Program-made: the position numbers and the translations under genes
From: Pseudomonas sp. MYb327
GTDB taxonomy: Bacteria > Pseudomonadota > Gammaproteobacteria > Pseudomonadales > Pseudomonadaceae
NCBI RefSeq assembly: GCF_040438925.1
Contig: NZ_CP159258.1
Location: forward strand, 2,122,001-2,186,000
DNA length: 64,000 nt
Reading direction: 5' to 3'
The notes under the pieces: model-generated
What the model was told of the DNA's origin: nothing
Databases searched by the model: none
Seen by the model: the letters and a program-made list of their open reading frames with translations, nothing else
Part shown: in pieces, positions 58,699 to 64,000 of the stretch
How positions within the stretch are numbered: the first letter of the stretch is position 1
Layout: the number at the start of each line of letters is the position of its first letter

Positions 58699-59223
58699 AT
58701 GAGTCATACCGAATTAATTTCATCCCGTTTCGATATCTCTTCCCTTATCGCGGCACTCAGCCTGGAACCCCATGAGGAAGGCGGATATTACCGTAGGACC
58801 TTTCAAACCGATCACCGACCACTGATCGCGACTGCGCGAGGTCAACGTTATTTAATGACCTCGATTTATTATCTGCTGACTGAACAATCGCCCATCGGTC
58901 ATTTTCATCTCAACCAGTCGGACATCATGCATTACCACCATTTGGGCGACGCGATTCGCTACAGCCTGATTTATCCAGACGGCACACTCGAAACCGTGGT
59001 GATGGGCAGCGACGTTACTGCCGGCCAGAATTTGCAGCTGCATGTACCGGGTGGCGTTTGGAAAGCTGCGCAATTGGAAAATGGCGTGGCAGGCTTCGGT
59101 CTGATCAGCGAAGCGGTAACGCCAGGGTTTGATTTTGCAGATAGAGAGATGGGACGCAGAGAGAAGCTCAGTGTGGAATTTCCTGAGCATTTGGAGTTGG
59201 TTGAGCGGCTAACGCAAAGCTGA
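58699..59223 (+). CDS. Cupin domain protein, DUF985 family
   Basis: A 174-residue soluble protein of the DUF985 cupin family. Conserved stretches are LEPHEEGGYYRRTFQ, the metal-site region IGHFHLNQSDIMHYHHLGD and HVPGGVWKAAQL. It has the usual length. GAGGG stands before the ATG. It is not coupled to other genes and is preceded by a striking inverted repeat. The family is related to sugar epimerase-like cupins, but no reaction is known. Confidence 0.85.
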   Translation: MSHTELISSRFDISSLIAALSLEPHEEGGYYRRTFQTDHRPLIATARGQRYLMTSIYYLLTEQSPIGHFHLNQSDIMHYHHLGDAIRYSLIYPDGTLETVVMGSDVTAGQNLQLHVPGGVWKAAQLENGVAGFGLISEAVTPGFDFADREMGRREKLSVEFPEHLELVERLTQS

Positions 59224-59292
59224 AGATTCTGGACCAGGTCGAGGCTTTCAAAGCAGTGTGCAACCGTGCCGACTTTGTTATATCATGTTACG

Positions 59293-59308
59293 CATAATGT
59301 ATATTATG
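59293..59308. promoter_or_regulatory. AT-rich palindrome in the cupin-pcaI gap
   Basis: CATAAT-GTAT-ATTATG has perfect 6-bp arms. It lies within a string of TATCATGTTACGCATAATG-like half-sites about 70 bp after the cupin stop and 233 bp before pcaI. It may be an operator or simply an AT-rich promoter. The remainder of the 317-bp gap holds the PcaR box. Confidence 0.3.
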
Positions 59309-59396
59309 TTAAACGAAGTGTGTAGAAGCTGTTTAACAACTCGTTGAATTGCAGCCAATGGCTTTCAGTCATGCCAATTCAACTACTCAAGGTTTC

Positions 59397-59411
59397 GTTC
59401 GCTAATCGCAC
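59397..59411 (+). promoter_or_regulatory. PcaR box upstream of pcaI
   Basis: GTTCGCTAATCGCAC differs at one of 15 positions from the P. putida PcaR site GTTCGATAATCGCAC known at the pcaIJ promoter. It lies 130 bp before the pcaI start. Control by PcaR with 3-oxoadipate as inducer follows from this match. Confidence 0.75.
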
Positions 59412-59540
59412 GACATCGCCTGTCAGGCCACCTTCCTTCACCCGTTATTTGGCACGCTATGCACACCTTGGCAGTCGCCGTGATTCATGCGGTTTGCCGT
59501 CAGATCATTCTGTTCAGCCAAATAAAAACAGGAGTACGCC

Positions 59541-60233
59541 TTGATCAATAAAACATTCGAATCCGTCGCTGCTGCATTAGACGGCATCGCCGATGGTTCG
59601 GTCATCATGGTGGGTGGCTTCGGCACCGCCGGGATGCCTTCGGAGTTGGTAGATGGCGTCATCGCTTCGGGCGCTCGCGAGCTGACCATCATCAGCAACA
59701 ACGCCGGTAACGGTGAGATCGGTCTGGCCGCATTGCTCAAGGCCGGGCGCGTTGCCAAGGTCATCTGTTCGTTTCCACGCCAATCCGATTCCTATGTATT
59801 CGACGAGCTGTACCTGGCAGGAAAGGTTCAGCTTGAGGTCGTGCCGCAAGGCAACCTGGCCGAGCGTATTCGTGCGGCTGGCTCTGGAATCGGTGCGTTT
59901 TATTCGCCTACCGGATTTGGCACGTTGTTGGCCGAAGGCAAGGAAACCCGGGTGATTGACGGTCGCAACTATGTGCTGGAAATGCCGTTGCACGCCGATG
60001 TCGCACTGATCAAGGCCGAAAAAGGCGATCGCTGGGGCAATCTCACCTATCGCAAAGCCGCGCGAAATTTTGGACCGATCATGGCAATGGCCGCGAAAAC
60101 CACAATCGCGCAGGTCAAGCGAATCGTCGAGTTGGGAGAGCTGGACCCCGAACACATTGTCACGCCGGGGATCTTCGTTCAGCGCGTGGTCGCAGTGCCG
60201 CTCTCCCCTATCTCGAATGCCAACGTCAACTGA
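59541..60233 (+). CDS. pcaI: 3-oxoadipate CoA-transferase subunit A
   Basis: A 230-residue subunit of the enzyme that moves CoA from succinyl-CoA to 3-oxoadipate in the beta-ketoadipate pathway. It begins MINKTFESV and contains the CoA-binding GGFGTAGMPSELVDG and SNNAGNGEIGLAALL. The start is TTG with AGGAG at good distance. It is followed after 8 bp by pcaJ, and a PcaR box lies upstream. These features separate it from acetoacetate CoA-transferase (scoA/atoD), which is otherwise similar. Confidence 0.9.
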   Translation: MINKTFESVAAALDGIADGSVIMVGGFGTAGMPSELVDGVIASGARELTIISNNAGNGEIGLAALLKAGRVAKVICSFPRQSDSYVFDELYLAGKVQLEVVPQGNLAERIRAAGSGIGAFYSPTGFGTLLAEGKETRVIDGRNYVLEMPLHADVALIKAEKGDRWGNLTYRKAARNFGPIMAMAAKTTIAQVKRIVELGELDPEHIVTPGIFVQRVVAVPLSPISNANVN

Positions 60234-60241
60234 GGCCCGCC

Positions 60242-60883
60242 ATGACTGTTATGAAAAAACTCTCGCGTAGCGAAATGGCCCAACGTGTGGCTGACGATAT
60301 TCTCGAAGGTTCCTACGTGAACCTGGGCATTGGCGTGCCTACGCTGGTGGCCAACTACCTGGGTGACAAGGAAGTGTTCCTGCACAGTGAAAACGGTGTG
60401 CTGGGCATGGGCCCGAGTCCAGCGCCGGGTGAAGAAGACGATGACTTGATCAACGCAGGCAAACAGCATGTGACGCTGCTGCCTGGTGGCGCCTTTTTTC
60501 ACCACGCCGATTCGTTCTCGATGATGCGCGGTGGTCACATCGATATTGCCGTGCTGGGCGCCTTTCAGGTCTCGGTCAACGGCGACCTCGCCAACTGGCA
60601 CACCGGCGCCGAAGGATCCATTCCGGCGGTGGGTGGCGCGATGGACCTCGCGACCGGCGCACGTCAGGTATTCGTCATGATGGATCACCTGACCAAGACT
60701 GGCGAAAGCAAATTGGTGCCGCAATGCACGTACCCGCTGACGGGCATTGGCTGCGTGACTCGGATTTATACCGACCTGGCTATTCTGGACGTCACTCCAC
60801 AAGGCTTGAAGGTTCGGGAGATTGTTGCCGAAATCAGCTTTGAAGAATTGCAAGCGCTCAGTGGCGTGCCGTTGATCCAATGA
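60242..60883 (+). CDS. pcaJ: 3-oxoadipate CoA-transferase subunit B
   Basis: A 213-residue subunit that carries the catalytic glutamate E50 in SENGVLGMGP, where the enzyme-CoA thioester forms. Other family motifs are VNLGIGVPTLVANYL and GGHIDIAVLGAFQVS. Length and pairing match the P. putida PcaIJ enzyme. It completes a two-gene operon; other pca genes are not in this window. Confidence 0.9.
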   Translation: MTVMKKLSRSEMAQRVADDILEGSYVNLGIGVPTLVANYLGDKEVFLHSENGVLGMGPSPAPGEEDDDLINAGKQHVTLLPGGAFFHHADSFSMMRGGHIDIAVLGAFQVSVNGDLANWHTGAEGSIPAVGGAMDLATGARQVFVMMDHLTKTGESKLVPQCTYPLTGIGCVTRIYTDLAILDVTPQGLKVREIVAEISFEELQALSGVPLIQ

Positions 60884-60912
60884 CGGATTGAGTCTGCCTG
60901 AACGCAGCAATG

Positions 60913-60940
60913 TGCCGGACGGCCTTAAGCTTGTCCGGCA
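60913..60940. terminator. Hairpin between pcaJ and the ene-reductase gene
   Basis: TGCCGGAC and GTCCGGCA are perfect 8-bp arms around a 12-nt loop, 30 bp after the pcaJ stop and between two convergent genes. There is no T-run. It probably works as a terminator in both directions. Confidence 0.5.
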
Positions 60941-61001
60941 ACGCAAGCCCATCGCAAGCAATCGAGCGCCGAGTCACGGCGCCTAACCGCAGCCAGGTAT
61001 C

Positions 61002-62099
61002 TCAGCTGAGGGTCGGGTAATCGGTGTATCCCGCCGCGCCTCCACCGTAAAAGGTATTGCGGTCCGGTTCCGTGAGCGGCGCATCGAGCTTGAGCCGCTC
61101 CACCAGATCCGGATTGCTGATGAAGGGACGCCCGAATGCCACCATGTCGGCGTGGCCCGAGGCAACGGCGTCGAGGGCCATCTGCCGGTCGTAGCTGTTG
61201 TTGGCGATGTAACGACCGCCATAGGCAGCATGCAACGCTTTGAAGTCAAAGGCGTCGGCCTCGTTTTCGCTTTGAGTCTGACCTTCGACGCAGTGCAGAT
61301 ACGCCAATCCCAGCCGCCCAAGCTGTTCGGCAAAGTAGCCATAAGTCCCCTGCGGATCACTGTCCAGTGGCGTATCACCGACCGCGCGGGTGATCGGCGA
61401 CAGTCTCACGCCAACTCGATCCGCACCCCAGATCTCCGATACCGCCTGCACCACTTCCAGTGGGAAACGAATGCGGTTTTCCACCGAACCGCCGTACTGG
61501 TCGGTACGCAAGTTGGTGCTGTCGCGAATGAACTGCTCCAGCAGGTAGCAGTTGGCCGAATGCACCTCGACACCATCGAATCCGGCCTCCAGGGCACAGC
61601 GAGCGGCGCGTTTGTAATCCTCCAGGATTAATGCGATTTCCTCGGTGCGCAGCGCACGGGGCATTGATGGCGTTTCCAGGGTTTGCGACTCGAGGAAAAC
61701 CACTTCCCCGGCCTGGATGGCCGAGGGTGCCACGGGCGCGGCGCCGTTCTCTTGCAGGCTCACATGGGACATCCGGCCGACGTGCCACAGTTGACACACG
61801 ATCTTGCCGCCCGCCTCGTGCACCGCATCGGTGATTTGACGCCAGGCTGCCACGTGCGCCGGTGTGTAGATGCTCGGCGTAAAGGCATAGCCGCGGCCCT
61901 GCCGTGAGATGTTGGTGGCCTCCGAGATAATGAGGCCCGCACTCGCCCGCTGTCGGTAGTACTCAACAGCCACCGGCGTGTGCACGCCATCCATGTTCGC
62001 GCGAGAACGCGTCAATGGGGCCATGGCGATGCGGTTGGCGACTTTGATTGCACCAATTGTGAGTGGCGCAAAAAGATCGGATGGTTGGTTATCGGACAT
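61002..62099 (-). CDS. Old Yellow Enzyme ene-reductase, NemA/XenB-like
   Basis: A 365-residue FMN-barrel enzyme that reduces activated double bonds or nitro groups with NAD(P)H. It begins LFAPLTIGAIKVANRIAMAPLTRSRA and has GRGYAFTPSIYTPAHVAAWRQI. The substrate-binding pair appears as VEVHSANCYLLEQF (H and N), and a tyrosine follows in RTDQYGGSVENR. Length is typical. It is a plain OYE without FeS or FAD domains, unlike the protein at 17483. It converges on pcaJ. Confidence 0.9.
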   Translation of the reverse strand: MSDNQPSDLFAPLTIGAIKVANRIAMAPLTRSRANMDGVHTPVAVEYYRQRASAGLIISEATNISRQGRGYAFTPSIYTPAHVAAWRQITDAVHEAGGKIVCQLWHVGRMSHVSLQENGAAPVAPSAIQAGEVVFLESQTLETPSMPRALRTEEIALILEDYKRAARCALEAGFDGVEVHSANCYLLEQFIRDSTNLRTDQYGGSVENRIRFPLEVVQAVSEIWGADRVGVRLSPITRAVGDTPLDSDPQGTYGYFAEQLGRLGLAYLHCVEGQTQSENEADAFDFKALHAAYGGRYIANNSYDRQMALDAVASGHADMVAFGRPFISNPDLVERLKLDAPLTEPDRNTFYGGGAAGYTDYPTLS

Positions 62100-62434
62100 T
62101 TTTTTGACTCCAACAAGTAGTCGGGTATCGATGGCGTCGGGAAGCCGGTTTCACAACTGTTTGGGTTTAGTGGAAATCGACTTCGAGAGCCAGTTCGATG
62201 GGATAAAACCGGATCAATGGCGTCGTCCGGTATTTGGAGTCACGAGCACCGATCAACCAACTCCACGAATAACCCGTGTGATGCAAAGGGCTGGGTTGGA
62301 CTGGCTCATATTCAACTCGGCCTGCGCAGCCGTAAATCCACCACACTTCACGACAGTGGAAAATATGCGCAACAGGCGCAAATCCATGTCCGTAACGTTT
62401 CTGAGCACTGACTATCTCGCTGGCCGTTGGATTC
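62100..62434. other. 335-bp intergenic region, no gene supported
   Basis: This gap separates the start of the ene-reductase gene from the stop of the alcohol dehydrogenase gene. It should hold the ene-reductase promoter. A minus-strand frame covers most of it (62167-62451) and has a fairly protein-like composition near its end (TPLIRFYPIELALEVDFH). It lacks a ribosome site, overlaps the dehydrogenase end and matches no family I know. It may be a gene remnant. Confidence 0.4.
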
Positions 62435-63508
62435 TCATGGAGTAATGGCAACCTTCATCACCCCATCCCGTTGGTGGGCAAACAGTTCATACGCCGCCTC
62501 TATGTCATCGAGCTTGTAGCGATGAGTCACCAGCGGTGACAAGTCCACCCCGCCACTTTCCACCACCGCCATCAAACGTCGCATCCGTTCCTTGCCGCCG
62601 GGACACAAGGTCGTGATGATGCTGTAGTCCCCCAGGCCGGCAGCAAAAGCATTGAGCGGGATTCGCAGGTCACTGGAGTAAACCCCCAGGCTGGAAAGCC
62701 GACCGCCCGGACGCAGTATCCGCAGCGCCGATTCAAAGGTCCCCTGAGTGCCCAGCGCTTCGATGGACACATCGACACCTCGTCCATCGGTCAGGGCCAT
62801 GATCTGTTCAACCACATCGCCGTCCTTGAAATTGACCACATGGGTCGCACCCAGTTGTTTAGCGACGCTCATGCGCTCGGCGACTGCATCGACGCCGATA
62901 ATCGTGGTGGCGCCTTTAAGGCGTGCACCGGCCACGGCGCAGAGCCCGATAGGCCCCAGGGCAAACACCGCAACGGTATCGCCAATCTCCACCCCGCCTC
63001 GTTCCGCCCCGGAAAATCCGGTGGACATGATGTCCGGGCACATCAGCACCTGTTCGTCGCTGAGTCCATCCGGTATCGGACACAGATTGGCCAGCGCATC
63101 CGGCACCAACACGTATTCGGCCTGGCAACCATCAATGCTATTGCCGAACTTCCAGCCGCCGGTGGCCCGAAAGCCGTGCCGTGTATCCGGGCCATCCTGT
63201 GAGCCGCAGCCGCACAGGCAGGCGTAACTTTGTCCACTGGGGGTAATCGCGCCCGCGATCACCCTTTGGCCTTCGACAAAACCGCGCACCTGCGAGCCGA
63301 GCCGCTCGATGATGCCAACCGGTTCATGACCGACGGTCAGGCCTTTGGCCACAGGGTATTCGCCACGCAGGATATGCACGTCGGTGCCGCAGATCGTGGT
63401 GGTCGTGATGCGAACCAGGGCATCGAGCGGCCCGACTTCGGGGATGGGTTTGTCGTCGAGCACAATCCGGTTTTTTTCGACGAATATTGCGGCTTTCATG
63501 GTGGCCAT
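62435..63508 (-). CDS. Zinc-dependent alcohol dehydrogenase
   Basis: A 357-residue medium-chain dehydrogenase. The catalytic zinc site is TTTICGTDVHIL and GHEPVGIIE. The Rossmann motif is VFALGPIGLCAVAGARL near residue 175. A cysteine-rich insert (CLCGCG) stands in place of the usual four-Cys structural zinc lobe, so a structural zinc is doubtful. AGGAGGG precedes the ATG at 63508. It acts on a secondary alcohol or aldehyde with NAD(P); the substrate is not known. Confidence 0.9.
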   Translation of the reverse strand: MATMKAAIFVEKNRIVLDDKPIPEVGPLDALVRITTTTICGTDVHILRGEYPVAKGLTVGHEPVGIIERLGSQVRGFVEGQRVIAGAITPSGQSYACLCGCGSQDGPDTRHGFRATGGWKFGNSIDGCQAEYVLVPDALANLCPIPDGLSDEQVLMCPDIMSTGFSGAERGGVEIGDTVAVFALGPIGLCAVAGARLKGATTIIGVDAVAERMSVAKQLGATHVVNFKDGDVVEQIMALTDGRGVDVSIEALGTQGTFESALRILRPGGRLSSLGVYSSDLRIPLNAFAAGLGDYSIITTLCPGGKERMRRLMAVVESGGVDLSPLVTHRYKLDDIEAAYELFAHQRDGVMKVAITP

Positions 63509-63621
63509 GGTGATCCCTCCTGATCAGTGCTGCGATGAGTTCAGCATGAAATCAGGACACTGCCAGATTGCCTGATCAAAGGTTGCTGGCGAGAATGCCT
63601 TCAGGTACACCGCGTTATCGT

Positions 63622-63696
63622 TCATCGCTGGCAAGCCACCTCCTACAGGATCCATGCAAACCCCGTAGGAGATGGCTTGCCAGCGATGGCGTCGGT
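63622..63696. repeat. REP pair, inverted order
   Basis: CATCGCTGGCAAGCCACCTCCTACAGG is followed by GTAGGAGATGGCTTGCCAGCGATGG. The two face away from each other. The right copy runs into the frame of the metallo-beta-lactamase-fold remnant and replaces its coding sequence. Confidence 0.8.
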
Positions 63697-63756
63697 ACAT
63701 TCAGCATTGATATGGCTGACATACTGTTTTCGCGAGCAAGCAGTATCAGGTGTCAT

Positions 63757-63927
63757 GCCGTCGCGTACTGCCCACAGATTGATGTGCGACAGCGAGAGTG
63801 GCAACGGCATGCGCAGCCACAACACGCCCGGGACAATCTCCTTGACCATGCCGGGTTCCGGAGGCTCGCCGCTCGGGTAAACCAGCGCAATCCGTGATGA
63901 CGCGGCGGTACGGATTGTTTTCTTCAA
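63757..63927 (-). pseudogene. Truncated metallo-beta-lactamase-fold hydrolase, N-terminus only
   Basis: Minus-strand residues YPSGEPPEPGMVKEIVPGVL and WLRMPLPLSLSHINLWAVRDG match the first 50 residues of MBL-fold hydrolases, which normally continue to the HxHxDH metal site. Here the homology stops at about 63757 and the frame continues into unrelated sequence and a REP until 63643. The metal motif is missing. The start is a TTG at 63927. The gene has been cut off, perhaps by recombination at the REP. Confidence 0.6.
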
Positions 63928-64000
63928 GGTTTCGAGCCCTAACGTTCTGAAACCTCATGTTTTCACTTTTTGCCTACGCGGATCCCCCCCATGGCTGGTG

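Noticed and set aside
59541..60883. Acetoacetate:succinate CoA-transferase (scoAB/atoDA)
   Set aside because: The near-perfect PcaR box and the N-terminal sequence fit pcaIJ better.
62167..62451. Minus-strand frame between the ene-reductase and alcohol dehydrogenase genes
   Set aside because: Some coding-like composition, but no ribosome site, overlap with the end of the dehydrogenase gene and no recognised family. Kept only as a note in the intergenic entry.

Overview
The window reads as the chromosome of a Pseudomonas of the fluorescens/putida type. It has high GC and dense operons. Most intergenic gaps carry REP-type inverted repeats of the GTAGGAGCTGGCTTGCCAGCGATGG or GTGGGAGCGAGCCTGCTCGCGA type. 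The gene content is typical of that genus: the arginine transaminase (aru) locus, pcaIJ with a PcaR box, and split pqiA. I saw no rRNA, tRNA, CRISPR array, transposase or replication origin. All statements rest on reading the sequence; no database search was run.

Layout, left half. 1-3 kb: an MFS exporter and UDP-glucose 6-dehydrogenase (ugd). 3.2-4.1 kb: a lone tyrosine recombinase behind a terminator-like hairpin. 4.1-7.9 kb: an iron(III)-type ABC importer (SBP, fused permease, ATPase) with a Fur-like box. 8.0-11.5 kb: a pqiA-pqiA-pqiB-pqiC lipid-transport operon. 11.7-17.3 kb: a polyamine/amine module (FAD amine oxidase, PotF/SpuD-like binding protein, glutamine-synthetase-like ligase, AraC regulator, PuuR-like XRE-cupin regulator). 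17.5-21.4 kb: an Old-Yellow-Enzyme/FeS/FAD flavoprotein, a class II aldolase and a BetI-like TetR regulator.

Middle. 21.4-35.5 kb is the arginine transaminase locus: AruR-type response regulator, periplasmic binding protein and AruS-type hybrid kinase in overlapping frames, then a small leader ORF and an amino acid permease. Next come enoyl-CoA hydratase, acyl-CoA dehydrogenase, ADP-forming acyl-CoA synthetase, AruI, AruH and an aldehyde dehydrogenase. A 20-bp motif occurs both before the permease and before the CoA-gene/aru operon (16 of 20 identical) and is a candidate AruR site. 35.6-41.5 kb is a Dpp-like peptide importer with a fused double ATPase plus a flavodoxin-like quinone reductase. 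41.8-46.0 kb is a glycine-zipper protein and a tripartite efflux operon (NodT, HlyD, DUF2955).

Right half. 46.1-54.2 kb holds the most unusual gene set. An AruH-like aminotransferase is fused in frame to an amino-acid ABC ATPase, followed by its binding protein, a triple REP array, two permeases, a DMT transporter, a divergent BetI-like TetR regulator, an AstE/AspA-family deacylase and a NIPSNAP protein. Near-identical palindromes (TTGAAC-N4-GTTCA) lie before the fusion and between the regulator and the deacylase, so the whole set looks like one regulon for uptake, deacylation and transamination of an amino acid derivative. 54.2-58.3 kb is a large autotransporter with a decayed, inverted autotransporter fragment beside it. 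58.6-64 kb holds a DUF985 cupin behind a perfect 15-bp inverted repeat, pcaIJ, an Old Yellow Enzyme ene-reductase, a zinc alcohol dehydrogenase and a truncated metallo-beta-lactamase-fold gene.
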